From Prevotella sp. (GTDB lineage Bacteria; Bacteroidota; Bacteroidia; Bacteroidales; Bacteroidaceae): 64,000 nt of DNA. The position numbers and the translations under genes were made by a program. Below, one piece after another: positions 1 to 8,368 of this stretch. Location: NCBI GenBank assembly GCA_017548605.1, contig JAFYZT010000020.1, positions 62,001-126,000 on the forward strand, in the 5' to 3' direction. The notes under the pieces were generated by a model. It made no database searches, had not been told where the DNA came from, and was given only the letters and a program-made list of their open reading frames with translations. The stretch's first letter is position 1; each line of letters starts with the position of its first letter.

Positions 1-1628
1 ATATCAAGCTGCAAAACGTAGATTTCGGCAATAAGGTGCCACGCACCTTCACCGCCAAGGTGGCCTCTGGTCTGCGTGGCGGTGCCATTGAAGTACGCAT
101 CGACAGTCTCGGTGGTCAACAACTAGTGCGTCTCGAAGTGCCAGGCACAGGCGGTTGGGAAGCATGGCAGACGCTGACGGCCGACCTGACGGCTATCGCC
201 ACAGGCACCCATGACCTCTATTTCGTATTCACGGGACGTAAAGGTCCGAAACTATTCAACTTCGACTGGTGGGAGATGCGCGGATTGGAACAATGCAACA
301 TGCCATTGTTCCAGACCAAATTCACGGCCGACCCTTCACCATTGGTCGTGGGCGACACACTGTTCCTATACACCTCGCACGATTCATCGCCCGAGGACAT
401 CCCTGACCCCAATGAGAAGAGCTCGGCAGGATTCTTCATGTACGACTGGCTGCTGTGGTCGACTACCGACATGGTGAACTGGACGGAGCACGGCGCGGTG
501 GCTTCACTGAAAGATTTCCCTTGGCGTAGTCGCGAAAATGGAGCATGGGCTATCCAATGTGTAGAACGCAACGGTAAATACTACCTCTATGCCCCACTCC
601 ACGGCCATGGCATCGGCGTATTGGTGGCTGACAGCCCCTACGGACCATTCCGTGACCCACTGGGCAAGCCGTTGGTATGGCAACAAGAGCATTGGGAGGA
701 CATTGACCCGACAGTGTTCGTGGATGACGATGGACAGGCATATATGTACTGGGGTAACCCCAACACCTATTACGTGCGGCTCAACGAAGACATGATTTCA
801 ACAAAGGGTGACATCGTGAAACTCGACTACCATATCGACCACTACCAGGAAGGGCCGTGGTTCTACAAACGCAACGGCAAATACTATCTGGGGTATGCCA
901 CCACCTGCTGTCCCGAAGCACTGGGTTACGCCATGAGCGACAGTCCCACGGGACCTTGGCAAAGCAAGGGATACATCATGAAGCCCACACAGCGTGACCG
1001 TGGCAACCATCCCGGCATCACTGACTACAAAGGACATTCATACATCTTCGGCCAGAACTACGACCTGATGCACCTGGAGACATTCATTCATCATGAGCGC
1101 CGCTCTGTATCAGTGGCTGAAATAGCCTACCAACCCGACGGCACCATTGCCGAGGTGCCTTACTGGCTCGACCAAGACCCCATTAAACAGTTAGGAAGCC
1201 TCAACCCCTACTCCCGCGTAGAGGCAGAGACCATGGCATGGGGTTTCGGACTGAAATCAGCCAAAATGGGCATCCCGAACACTGGTGTGGTAGCCGACAT
1301 GCCCGCCTCTGTTGGATACAAGAACATGTATGTAACCCACATTGACAATGGTGAATATATCCGTCTGCGCGGAGTGGACTTCGGCAGCAAGGGTGCCAAG
1401 CAATTTGCCATCACTGCGGCAGCACAAGGTAAATGCACCATCACCCTACGTCTTGATGGTATCGACGGAACGGTGATAGGCTCTGTCGACATTTCAGCAA
1501 CAGGCTCGTTGGAGAAATACCGCGAGTTCTCCGCCAAAGTGAAGAACGCCACAGGCAAGCACGACCTCTACATCTGCTTCGACAAGGCAGAGGGAGAGAT
1601 TCGTCTGGATTGGTGGAAGTTTAAATGA
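1..1628 (+). CDS. Glycoside hydrolase family 43 with flanking CBM6 modules (5' end cut off)
   Basis: The reading frame is open to the first base of the window, so the true start lies upstream. Order: end of a CBM6-like beta-sandwich (to about nt 285, ending FNFDWWEMRG), a GH43 five-bladed propeller (about nt 295-1170), and a second CBM6 (about nt 1210-1625, ending RLDWWKFK). The GH43 catalytic triad is visible: general base Asp in ADPSP (nt 330-332), pKa-modulating Asp in EDIDPT (nt 705-707) and general acid Glu in QEGPW (nt 849-851). GH43 enzymes usually remove arabinose or xylose from xylan or arabinan; CBM6 modules commonly bind xylan or beta-glucan ends. Exact substrate cannot be assigned. 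The esterase downstream on the same strand fits a hemicellulose-use locus. Confidence 0.9.
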   Translation, partial: IKLQNVDFGNKVPRTFTAKVASGLRGGAIEVRIDSLGGQQLVRLEVPGTGGWEAWQTLTADLTAIATGTHDLYFVFTGRKGPKLFNFDWWEMRGLEQCNMPLFQTKFTADPSPLVVGDTLFLYTSHDSSPEDIPDPNEKSSAGFFMYDWLLWSTTDMVNWTEHGAVASLKDFPWRSRENGAWAIQCVERNGKYYLYAPLHGHGIGVLVADSPYGPFRDPLGKPLVWQQEHWEDIDPTVFVDDDGQAYMYWGNPNTYYVRLNEDMISTKGDIVKLDYHIDHYQEGPWFYKRNGKYYLGYATTCCPEALGYAMSDSPTGPWQSKGYIMKPTQRDRGNHPGITDYKGHSYIFGQNYDLMHLETFIHHERRSVSVAEIAYQPDGTIAEVPYWLDQDPIKQLGSLNPYSRVEAETMAWGFGLKSAKMGIPNTGVVADMPASVGYKNMYVTHIDNGEYIRLRGVDFGSKGAKQFAITAAAQGKCTITLRLDGIDGTVIGSVDISATGSLEKYREFSAKVKNATGKHDLYICFDKAEGEIRLDWWKFK

Positions 1629-1700
1629 TAGGGGCAAGGAGCAAGGAGCTTAGAGAGGGGGCAAGGAGCAAGGGGCAAGGGGCAAGAGATTTGCCTGGAT
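1629..1700 (+). repeat. GGGCAAGGAGC-type spacer repeat
   Basis: The spacer after the GH43 gene contains about six imperfect iterations of an 8-9 nt unit like GGGCAAGGA or GAGCAAGG. Similar tracts occur at 7638-7676 and 22804-22838, and inside the ricT reading frame at about 25141-25235. No promoter or hairpin is evident in it. Confidence 0.7.
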
Positions 1701-1755
1701 TTGTAATTGTCGATTGAACGAAATAACGTGATAACGAAATAATAACTAAAAAACA

Positions 1756-2682
1756 ATGAAAAAACTATTCATTTTCTGCATGCTCTGCGGTGCACTGTCG
1801 CTGCAGGCACAGCCCCAGGGAGGATTTCCTGGATTCGGCCAACCGGGTGTTGAACCGACGTACAAAGATGTGAACTATGCCGGCGATGACATGGAAGCAC
1901 ACCGTATGGACATCTATCTGCCCTCAACAGGTCAGGCCAGTTACAAGGTGATTGTTGCCATCTATGGCAGCGCATGGTTCTCGAACAACATGAAAGGGAT
2001 GACTTTCATGTCGATGGGCAAGTCGCTGGTCGATGCCGGATTCGCCGTGGTGTGCATCAACCACCGTTCAAGTGGCGACGCTCTCTTCCCTGCACAGATT
2101 CATGACGTGAAAGGAGCCATCCGCTTCATCCGCGCCCACGCTGCGGAATATAAGCTGGACACGTCGTTCATCGGCATCACGGGCTTTTCCTCGGGCGGTC
2201 ACCTCTCCTCAATGGCAGGTGTCACCAACGGCATGAAACGCCGCACGGTGGGTAACACAACACTGGACATAGAGGGTACCGTGGGTGGCAACTTGAGCCA
2301 GAGCAGTAATGTGGATGCTGTCGTTGATTGGTTTGGACCCGTGGACATGGCACGCATGAACAACTGCGAAACTGTCAACAACGACAAGTCGCCCGAGGCA
2401 GCACTCATTGGCGGTGCACCTGCCGACCGTCCCGACATGGTGGCACTCATCAGCCCCATCACTTATGTCCAACCCGAAGGACCACGTTTCCTCGTGTTCC
2501 ATGGCGATGCCGACAATGTGGTACCTCACTGCCAAGGAGTGTATTTCTCTGATGAACTGCAGAAGGCTGGTCGACTGGAAGCCTTCGTGAGCGTTCCCGG
2601 CGGCGGACATGGTCCCGTAACGTTCAACGACGATAATTTCCGCAAGATGGTTGACTTTTTCTTGAAGGAAGCGAAGAAATAG
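1756..2682 (+). CDS. Secreted alpha/beta-hydrolase esterase
   Basis: A 308-aa protein with a signal peptide (MKKLFIFCMLCGALSLQAQ). The fold is alpha/beta hydrolase of the carbohydrate-esterase or BD-FAE-like group. The nucleophile is in GFSSGG (Ser145), with likely Asp253 in HGDADN and His285 in GGGHGP completing the triad. Such enzymes remove acetyl or feruloyl groups from xylan in the periplasm or at the surface, which would suit the GH43 gene 127 bp upstream; the deacylating role is inferred from family and context. The gene ends at a strong hairpin. Confidence 0.82.
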   Translation: MKKLFIFCMLCGALSLQAQPQGGFPGFGQPGVEPTYKDVNYAGDDMEAHRMDIYLPSTGQASYKVIVAIYGSAWFSNNMKGMTFMSMGKSLVDAGFAVVCINHRSSGDALFPAQIHDVKGAIRFIRAHAAEYKLDTSFIGITGFSSGGHLSSMAGVTNGMKRRTVGNTTLDIEGTVGGNLSQSSNVDAVVDWFGPVDMARMNNCETVNNDKSPEAALIGGAPADRPDMVALISPITYVQPEGPRFLVFHGDADNVVPHCQGVYFSDELQKAGRLEAFVSVPGGGHGPVTFNDDNFRKMVDFFLKEAKK

Positions 2683-2702
2683 TGAGGAGAAATCACTGAA
2701 AA

Positions 2703-2753
2703 ATAGCTAAATGGGGGAAGCGACCTGTTGGTACGCTTCCCCCATTTAGCTAT
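2703..2753. terminator. Bidirectional terminator between convergent genes
   Basis: A perfect 20-bp inverted repeat (arms 2703-2722 and 2734-2753, core GGGGGAAGCG/CGCTTCCCCC, 11-nt loop) fills the gap between the esterase and the convergent TfoX-like gene. Neither side has a long T tract, but the stem is very stable and symmetric. Confidence 0.85.
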
Positions 2754-2759
2754 AATGTA

Positions 2760-3080
2760 CTATTTTTTCTTTTTGGGTTTCGGCTCTGGTAAAGCCTTGC
2801 ACGTTTCGCGAACCAGTAAGGAAAGGTAATCGCGGTCATCTACATCGGCAATATAGAAATAGTCCTTGGCACCGTCATAGGGCGGTTGCATGTCAATGGT
2901 GCGCAACAGTGAGCGTACAGCCTCGGTAGGTTTCAGATAGAAACGGTCGTCACAGATAAGACCGAATATCTTCCCATCGCAGTAGATTCCGTAGTCACCA
3001 AACATTTTCTTTGAGGTGATGATGCCTGCCCCGGCACATTGGTCAGTGATATACTGTACAAAATCGATGTTGCTTGCCAT
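2760..3080 (-). CDS. TfoX N-terminal domain protein
   Basis: A 106-aa protein matching the TfoX_N fold (MASNIDFVQYITDQC start, KKMFGDYGIYCDGKIFGLI core, FYLKPT strand), ending in a lysine-rich tail PKPKKKK. Bacteroidetes carry many single-domain TfoX_N proteins of unknown function; the competence role of full-length TfoX in Gammaproteobacteria should not be transferred. It lies 22 bp downstream of the DHH lipoprotein on the same strand and may be cotranscribed. Confidence 0.8.
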   Translation of the reverse strand: MASNIDFVQYITDQCAGAGIITSKKMFGDYGIYCDGKIFGLICDDRFYLKPTEAVRSLLRTIDMQPPYDGAKDYFYIADVDDRDYLSLLVRETCKALPEPKPKKKK

Positions 3081-3102
3081 AAATGAGGTTTTGGTTACTT
3101 TT

Positions 3103-4209
3103 TCATTGAGATAACAATTCCGTCATGCGCTCTACGATTACCTTACGGCCGACGCTCTCCTCAGAGAAGGTGACTCCCTCGCGGAGGGAAGGCCCAAAGA
3201 TAGACTCGGCAATCTCTTTAGCTCCATCACCATAATAGAGGAAATAGGAACCCGTTTTGTAGGAAGGCATCTCTTCTGCCGTAGCAGGATCGGTGTTGGC
3301 AACGAGGTTGTCAACCTTGGCGAAGACCATATCCCTATTTTTCTTCGTCAATATGCTTGGCATGACAGCGAGCATACGGTTGATGAGATCCTCCATCTTA
3401 TCCTCGAAAGTGTCTAGGCTGGCAATGCCAATCTTATAGATGTCAATCTGATAGTCTTTATAGTCGAAGAGGAATATTGCTTCGTCGGTCATCTCGTCAT
3501 AGTTCATGGACATGTCTTTCATCTGAGCTGCTATATCCGCTATCTCGTCCTCCAGATGGAGTTGTGCCACACATGCATCCAGCGCTACACGGTCGGCATC
3601 GGTAGTGGCAGGCTTGGTGAGGTTACGAGTGTCAGAGACGATGCCAGCGAGCAAAAGTCGGGCTGTCTCATCCTCAATAGCAATACCCAATTCGTGATAG
3701 ATGTTATAGATGATGGTACAAGTAGAGCCCAATAACTCACGACGTATATACGGAATGGTTTCCTCAGGCATATCGCACTCTGAATGGTGGTCTATCAACT
3801 GTAGAATAATAGCCTCACGAGCCCCTTCAACACTCTGCTCATATTCGCCATGGTCGGTGACGATAAGGCGAGTGCCAGGTGCTACAGAAGTCATCATCTC
3901 GGGCAGTTGGAAACCAAGTCGTTCAGCAATATAGTGTGTTTCTTTGTTCATGGAACTCGACACTCTTGCCTCACAGTTATAACCCAGCTTACGCATCAGT
4001 TTGGCATAGGCCATCGATGAAGTAACGGCATCCACATCGGGTGTCTTGTGTCCAAAGACGAAACAGGTGCCGTTGCCCCAATCAAGTGAGCGAAAGAGTT
4101 CAAGTAATGGATGTTCAGAATCTTCAACATGTTTGTCGTCATCTGAACATGCACTGACCATCATCATACCAACGACAATGGCAATCATTATCCTGAATAG
4201 TTTTTTCAT
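3103..4209 (-). CDS. Lipoprotein related to family II (DHH) inorganic pyrophosphatases
   Basis: The frame is open to 4290, but the start at 4209 gives a classical lipoprotein signal (MKKLFRIMIAIVVG..., lipobox VSAC) followed by SDDD, an acidic stretch like Bacteroidetes surface-export signals. The mature part has the DHH-phosphoesterase motifs GHKTPDVDA, VTDHGE and LIDHHSECD, then a DHHA2-like C-terminal half. Length (368 aa) is close to a Mn-dependent pyrophosphatase (about 310 aa) plus a leader. The catalytic DHH and Asp residues look intact, so a phosphohydrolase activity is plausible, but pyrophosphatases of this family are normally cytoplasmic. The substrate of an exported form is unknown. 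Confidence 0.8.
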   Translation of the reverse strand: MKKLFRIMIAIVVGMMMVSACSDDDKHVEDSEHPLLELFRSLDWGNGTCFVFGHKTPDVDAVTSSMAYAKLMRKLGYNCEARVSSSMNKETHYIAERLGFQLPEMMTSVAPGTRLIVTDHGEYEQSVEGAREAIILQLIDHHSECDMPEETIPYIRRELLGSTCTIIYNIYHELGIAIEDETARLLLAGIVSDTRNLTKPATTDADRVALDACVAQLHLEDEIADIAAQMKDMSMNYDEMTDEAIFLFDYKDYQIDIYKIGIASLDTFEDKMEDLINRMLAVMPSILTKKNRDMVFAKVDNLVANTDPATAEEMPSYKTGSYFLYYGDGAKEIAESIFGPSLREGVTFSEESVGRKVIVERMTELLSQ

Positions 4210-4217
4210 CTTGGCTG

Positions 4218-4225
4218 CAAAGATA
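4218..4225 (-). promoter_or_regulatory. Possible -7 promoter element of the DHH lipoprotein gene
   Basis: CAAAGATA on the plus strand reads TATCTTTG on the minus strand, matching the Bacteroidetes -7 element TAnnTTTG just upstream of the start at 4209. No clear TTTG sits 20 nt further upstream, so the call is weak. Confidence 0.4.
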
Positions 4226-4329
4226 CAAAGGATTTGCCAATTCTTTCCGATTAAATTAAAAAAAGTTGACAATCCTATATCGTTATACACATCATCCTCA
4301 ACATCTTAGTTACAAATTCTCCCCAAAAA

Positions 4330-4361
4330 TTTGCAAAGACAAACGGAGTTGTGTACCTTTG
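4330..4361 (+). promoter_or_regulatory. Bacteroidetes-type promoter for the zinc-ribbon gene
   Basis: TTTG at 4330-4333 and TACCTTTG at 4354-4361, separated by 20 nt, match the -33 and -7 consensus (TTTG, N19-21, TAnnTTTG). It would give a leader of about 55 nt containing iterations of AAACTCATA. Confidence 0.75.
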
Positions 4362-4423
4362 TAGATATAAACTAAAGACCTCAATAGCTCAAAAACTCAT
4401 AAACTCATAAACACAAATAAAGA

Positions 4424-4693
4424 ATGGAACAGAAATTTTGTCAGAGCTGCGGTATGCCACTCACCCAAGAAATTCTCGGCACCAATGCCGATGGTAGCAA
4501 GAACGAAGAATACTGTATGTATTGCTACAAAGACGGGGCTTTCACTGGCAACTTCACCATGGAGGAGATGGCCGATTTTTGCGCCCAATTTGTAGATGAA
4601 TACAACAAAAACACTGACCAGAGCCTCAACCGAGAAGAATATAAGGCAATGCTTCTCCAGTACTATCCCAGTCTGAAACGCTGGCAATTATAA
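4424..4693 (+). CDS. Small zinc-ribbon protein
   Basis: An 89-aa protein with four cysteines in two CxxC pairs (CQSC at residues 6-9, CMYC at 31-34) suggesting a bound zinc ion, followed by a helical segment ending KRWQL. It resembles the putative zinc-ribbon family often annotated only as a domain of unknown function. It is convergent with the SstT-like gene, with only 11 bp between stops. Role unknown. Confidence 0.75.
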   Translation: MEQKFCQSCGMPLTQEILGTNADGSKNEEYCMYCYKDGAFTGNFTMEEMADFCAQFVDEYNKNTDQSLNREEYKAMLLQYYPSLKRWQL

Positions 4694-4704
4694 AAAGAGG
4701 ACAC

Positions 4705-5919
4705 TTACTTTCTCCCCTCATCATAATACTCCGCGGTGGCAGTGAAGAACACGTCGCCGCTGGAGTTGAAGGCCGTTTCCATGGAATCCTGCACCACACC
4801 GATGATGAAACCGATGGCCACGGCTTGCATGGCCACGTCATTTCCGATACCAAAGAACGAACATGCCATGGGTATGAGCAACAGTGAACCACCAGCCACA
4901 CCTGAAGCACCACAGGCTCCCAAGGTAGCAAAGATGCTCAGGAAAAGGGCAGAGAAGAAGGTCACCTCCACACCTACAGTATGTGCTACTGCAAGCGACA
5001 TAACAGTGATGGTCACAGCTGCGCCGTCCATGTTGATAGTGGCACCGAGGGGTATGCTCACCGAATAGAAATCCTCATCGAGCCCCATACGCTTACACAA
5101 ATTCATGTTAATGGGAATATTGGCAGCTGACGAACGGGTAAAGAAAGCATTCAAGCCACTCTCTTTCAAGCATTTGAACAGCAACGGGTAAGGGTTACGC
5201 CTTATCAAAAGGTATGAGATGAGTGGGTTGGAAACGAGCGCACTCACCAACATACATCCAACGAGCAGTAACACCAGATGCCCATAGGTGGTGAACACCT
5301 CCATACCACTTTCTGACACCGACGAGAATACGAGTCCGAGAATACCGAACGGAGCAAATTGTATAACCCACTTCACCACCTGCGAGATGACCTCTGCAAA
5401 GTCGTGTACCATATTGATGGTTGTGGCGCTCGCCTTCTTCTTCAGGGCGATGCCAATGATAATGGCCCAGAACAATATGCCGATGTAGTTGGCGTTAGAC
5501 ACCGACTGAAGGGGGTTGGTCACCATATTGGTCAGCAGGTTAGTGAACACATCTGCTAATGCCCCCGGTGTTTCAAAGACAGCTCCTTCACCCAGTTGAA
5601 GTGTGACGGGAAAGAGAAAACTGGCAATCACTGTCAACACCGCTGCTATAAAGGTACTCATTATGTAACAGGCGATAAGCACCCGAAAACGCGGTCCCAG
5701 ACCACCACCCGCCTTAGCTATGGATGCAGCCACCAATACAAAGACCAGCACGGGGGCAATGGCTTTCAAGGTGTTCACAAACACCTCTCCAAGAACACCT
5801 ATGCCCGACCAACCTGGCACAGTCAAGCCTAGAGCCGCTCCTATAACCAGACCTATGACAATGCGGAGCACCAGACTGGTTGCTGTCCATTTCCGAAAAA
5901 CTGTCCTTATTATTCTCAT
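4705..5919 (-). CDS. sstT: Sodium:serine/threonine symporter SstT-like
   Basis: A 404-aa inner-membrane protein of the dicarboxylate/amino acid:cation symporter family, with about eight hydrophobic helices and two re-entrant hairpins. The family signatures are visible: the serine-rich hairpin with TRSSAANIPINMNL and the cation/substrate motif GATINMDGAA. The overall pattern (N-terminal RIVIGLVIGAALGL, GGSLLLIPMA near the C-terminus) is SstT-like rather than GltP-like. It would take up serine and threonine with Na+. Confidence 0.85.
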   Translation of the reverse strand: MRIIRTVFRKWTATSLVLRIVIGLVIGAALGLTVPGWSGIGVLGEVFVNTLKAIAPVLVFVLVAASIAKAGGGLGPRFRVLIACYIMSTFIAAVLTVIASFLFPVTLQLGEGAVFETPGALADVFTNLLTNMVTNPLQSVSNANYIGILFWAIIIGIALKKKASATTINMVHDFAEVISQVVKWVIQFAPFGILGLVFSSVSESGMEVFTTYGHLVLLLVGCMLVSALVSNPLISYLLIRRNPYPLLFKCLKESGLNAFFTRSSAANIPINMNLCKRMGLDEDFYSVSIPLGATINMDGAAVTITVMSLAVAHTVGVEVTFFSALFLSIFATLGACGASGVAGGSLLLIPMACSFFGIGNDVAMQAVAIGFIIGVVQDSMETAFNSSGDVFFTATAEYYDEGRK

Positions 5920-6070
5920 TTTGATTAACTGGCGTACAAATATAGTATTTTTTTCACAATCAATAGCATTGAACAGTAAAAAAGATGAACAAAGAATGAG
6001 TCATGAGGGACTATTGATAAAGAATGAGGAAGGAAGACCACTGCCAAAGAACAAGTTATGAGGGATAGGT

Positions 6071-6101
6071 GCTCCCTCCCTTGGGGAGGGTCGGGGTGGG
6101 T
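6071..6101 (+). repeat. Palindromic GC-rich repeat, copy 1
   Basis: A 31-nt element beginning GCTCCCTCCCTTGGGGAGGG and ending GGGGTGGGT. The first 20 nt form a hairpin (CCCTCCC/GGGAGGG). Its reverse complement recurs at 35171-35201 with 28 of 31 positions identical. Related 33-nt versions lie inside coding sequence at 36996-37028 and 47263-47295. Confidence 0.8.
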
Positions 6102-6123
6102 ATTTAGGTGTATAAAAAGAGGT

Positions 6124-6152
6124 GGGGGGCTGCGCCGAAGCAACAGCCCCCC
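6124..6152 (-). terminator. Hairpin downstream of tRNA-Lys
   Basis: A 9-bp stem GGGGGGCTG/CAGCCCCCC (6124-6132 with 6144-6152) and 11-nt loop lies 15 nt past the tRNA 3' end on the minus strand. It is a likely processing or termination hairpin; no T tract follows. Confidence 0.55.
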
Positions 6153-6167
6153 GAGGGTAAGAGGGAG

Positions 6168-6240
6168 TGATCCGTTTGGGGCTCGAACCCAAGACCCCAA
6201 CATTAAAAGTGTTGTGCTCTACCAACTGAGCTAACGGATC
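6168..6240 (-). tRNA. tRNA-Lys (anticodon TTT)
   Basis: On the minus strand a 73-nt cloverleaf folds cleanly. The acceptor stem is GATCCGT/ACGGATC with discriminator A; the D arm has GCTCAGTTGGTAGAGC. The anticodon stem CAACA/TGTTG encloses loop CTTTTAA, giving anticodon TTT, and the T arm is TTGGG-TTCGAGC-CCCAA. CCA is not encoded. Confidence 0.96.
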
Positions 6241-6277
6241 TCCATTATCAAAAGCTCTCCATTTCTGAAAAGCGGTG

Positions 6278-6309
6278 CAAAAGTACTGCTTTTTCCGCAA
6301 ACCACCAAA
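6278..6309 (-). promoter_or_regulatory. Promoter of tRNA-Lys
   Basis: Read on the minus strand: TTTG (6309-6306), 20 nt, TACTTTTG (6285-6278), an exact match to the Bacteroidetes -33/-7 promoter, about 37 nt before the mature tRNA 5' end. Confidence 0.85.
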
Positions 6310-6342
6310 CGATTTGGTGTTTTTTTTCTAGAACCCAGTGAA

Positions 6343-6450
6343 TTTCCAGAATTTTTAGGGAATCCTAGGCAATTCTAAGTTATTCTAGGCAATTCTAGGT
6401 TATCTTAGGTTATTCTAGGATTACCCAAGATTGCCTAAGATTACCCAGAT
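6343..6450. repeat. TTCTAGG(TTA/CAA) imperfect tandem array, copy 1
   Basis: About nine units of a roughly 10-nt motif such as TTCTAGGTTA or TTCTAGGCAA run between the tRNA promoter and the AI-2E permease stop; the last units switch to the complementary form (ATTACCCAAG). It is followed by iterations of TTTTACCC. Related arrays are at 9060-9130 and 25844-25957. Confidence 0.8.
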
Positions 6451-6480
6451 ATCATTTTACCCTTTTACTTTTTTACCCTT

Positions 6481-7626
6481 TTACCTTTTCTCTGGTACTG
6501 CGGGCGGTGTTTCTTCTGGCGGAGCCTCAACAGGTGTGGTCTCTACCGGCGGATCGTCCTCATTTTCACGCGTCACATAGCGTTGGTAATAGGCGATGAG
6601 CAAGGTGGTGAGCGGCAGCGCAACAATCAGGCCAATAAACCCGAGCAACGAACCCCATACAGAGATAGAGAGCAGAAGCACAGCAGGGTTGAGGCGCATA
6701 GCCTTACCCATAATCCTCGGTGTGACAATAAGGTCGGAGATTAGCTGCACGACGCAAAAAACGAGCACGGCACCACCGAAAATCACCCAGAAATTCTGTC
6801 CCGTGTCAGCGGCTTTAAGCAACGCCAAGAAAGCCGTCGGTATTAACGCCAGGGTATGCAGGTAAGGCACCATATCCATGATACCAATGAGAATACCCAG
6901 ACCGATAGCCATGGGGAAATCGATGATGGTGAATCCGATGCAGAACATAACGCCCATGCACAGGGCCACCATACCTTGGCCACGGATGTAATTGTTCAGT
7001 TCTCGCTCCACATCCTGCATCAGTTCTGCCCAGAAAGGACGGTTCTTCTTCGGGAAAATCTTAATCCAGTTAGCCGACAAGTACTCATAGTCGAGCAATA
7101 TGAAGAACATATATAATAAGGTGATGGCCGAGGCAATGATACTGATGATGACATTGGCCGTCTTACCGATGAAGCTAAACAACTGTGGCATGGCTGTCTT
7201 CAGAGCCTCGGCAAAGTCGCCACTGGAGAAGAATTTCTCGATGATGGAATTGTTCTCCAGCATCCAGTTGCGCACCATTTCGGGGAAATCATTGATATGC
7301 GCCGCCTGGTGAATGTAGTTGATGATGATTTTCCCCAACTTCTCAAACTGCTCCACCATAGGTGGTATAATGAGGTAGATAACCCCACCGATGACCGCCG
7401 TTACAAATATAAGCGTGACGATAATGGAGAGGAAACGTGTGGGCACATGCAACTTATACTGTACGAACTTAACGATGGGATAAAGCAAGTAAGCCAGCAC
7501 CCACGCCACGAAGAAAGGCAACAGCACGCCGCTCAGCTTGTTCATCAAGTAAAGCACAGCCACCACAACAAGGGCGGTGAGCGCCCACCTTATAAACCGG
7601 TCGAATGTTATCTTTTGTTCAATCAT
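6481..7626 (-). CDS. AI-2E family transporter (PerM/TqsA-like permease)
   Basis: A 381-aa inner-membrane protein with about seven or eight helices and the family's large loop after the third helix. GLGILIGIMDMVPYLHTLALIPTAF and the C-terminal GLIVALPLTTLLIAYYQRYV match the AI-2E/UPF0118 family, which includes exporters of signalling molecules and Na+/H+ exchangers. Substrate is not predictable. The last 28 residues form a Pro/Glu-rich cytoplasmic tail (PVETTPVEAPPEETPP) beyond the family core. The next gene upstream, tdk, is on the same strand across a 51-bp repeat-filled gap. Confidence 0.85.
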   Translation of the reverse strand: MIEQKITFDRFIRWALTALVVVAVLYLMNKLSGVLLPFFVAWVLAYLLYPIVKFVQYKLHVPTRFLSIIVTLIFVTAVIGGVIYLIIPPMVEQFEKLGKIIINYIHQAAHINDFPEMVRNWMLENNSIIEKFFSSGDFAEALKTAMPQLFSFIGKTANVIISIIASAITLLYMFFILLDYEYLSANWIKIFPKKNRPFWAELMQDVERELNNYIRGQGMVALCMGVMFCIGFTIIDFPMAIGLGILIGIMDMVPYLHTLALIPTAFLALLKAADTGQNFWVIFGGAVLVFCVVQLISDLIVTPRIMGKAMRLNPAVLLLSISVWGSLLGFIGLIVALPLTTLLIAYYQRYVTRENEDDPPVETTPVEAPPEETPPAVPEKR

Positions 7627-7637
7627 ATGTCTTTAGG

Positions 7638-7676
7638 TGTTAGGGGGCAAGGGGCAGAGGCAAGGGGCAAGAGTTA
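7638..7676. repeat. GGGCAAGGGGC-type spacer repeat
   Basis: Three to four iterations of a GGGGCAAG-like unit separate tdk from the AI-2E permease gene, the same family as at 1629-1700. Confidence 0.65.
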
Positions 7677-7677
7677 A

Positions 7678-8253
7678 CTATTCGCTTGTTTCACTCTCCA
7701 TGACTTGCTGGTAGCACTCGCGGCAAAGAGGTTCATACTCCCCTACCTCACCGAGAAGCACCAGTTTGTCGTTGTTGACGATTCGGTGACTGACGTAAGC
7801 CAGATTACCGCATTTCACGCAGATGGCATGCACCTTCGTCACATCGTCGGCAATGGCACACAAACCAGGCATCGGGCCGAAGGGCACACCCTTAAAATCC
7901 ATGTCCAGACCAGCCACGATGACACGGACACCACGGTTGGCCAACGTGTTACACACTTCGATGATGCCCATATCCATAAACTGCGCCTCGTCGATACCCA
8001 CCACATCCATGTCGGCAGAGAGCAGCAGTATTGATGAACTGCTGTCCACGGGAGTACTCATAATGGAATGCTGGTCGTGGCTCACCACTTCCTCTTCCGA
8101 ATAGCGCGTGTCAATGGTAGGCTTAAAAATCTCCACCCGCTGTTTGGCGAATTTTGCTCTTTTCAGGCGGCGTATCAGTTCCTCTGTTTTGCCCGAAAAC
8201 ATCGAACCGCATATCACCTCAATGCGTCCTGGTCGTCTAGATTCTCCGGTCAT
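7678..8253 (-). CDS. tdk: Thymidine kinase
   Basis: A 191-aa type II thymidine kinase that phosphorylates thymidine to dTMP in the salvage pathway. Walker A is [14 protein letters not shown] near residues 16-29, the Walker B/lasso region contains GIDEAQF, and the zinc site has CVKCG and CRECY pairs. Length is typical. The gene has its own promoter, sharing a 115-bp divergent region with rsmI. Confidence 0.96.
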   Translation of the reverse strand: MTGESRRPGRIEVICGSMFSGKTEELIRRLKRAKFAKQRVEIFKPTIDTRYSEEEVVSHDQHSIMSTPVDSSSSILLLSADMDVVGIDEAQFMDMGIIEVCNTLANRGVRVIVAGLDMDFKGVPFGPMPGLCAIADDVTKVHAICVKCGNLAYVSHRIVNNDKLVLLGEVGEYEPLCRECYQQVMESETSE

Positions 8254-8281
8254 AACGTCAAAATAATCCCTTTATTTCTTG

Positions 8282-8313
8282 CAAAAATACAAAGACGTTT
8301 TAAAAATTGCAAA
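8282..8313 (-). promoter_or_regulatory. Promoter of tdk
   Basis: On the minus strand TTTG (8313-8310), 20 nt, TATTTTTG (8289-8282). It sits 28 bp before the tdk start and only 15 bp from the rsmI promoter facing the other way. Confidence 0.8.
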
Positions 8314-8328
8314 GAAATGACCCGTTTT

Positions 8329-8360
8329 TTTGTCTGTAAAGATTATTTAGACTAAATTTG
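8329..8360 (+). promoter_or_regulatory. Promoter of rsmI
   Basis: TTTG at 8329-8332, 20 nt, TAAATTTG at 8353-8360. The start codon follows only 8 nt after the -7 element, so the mRNA would have almost no leader. Confidence 0.82.
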
Positions 8361-8368
8361 CGCCGATT

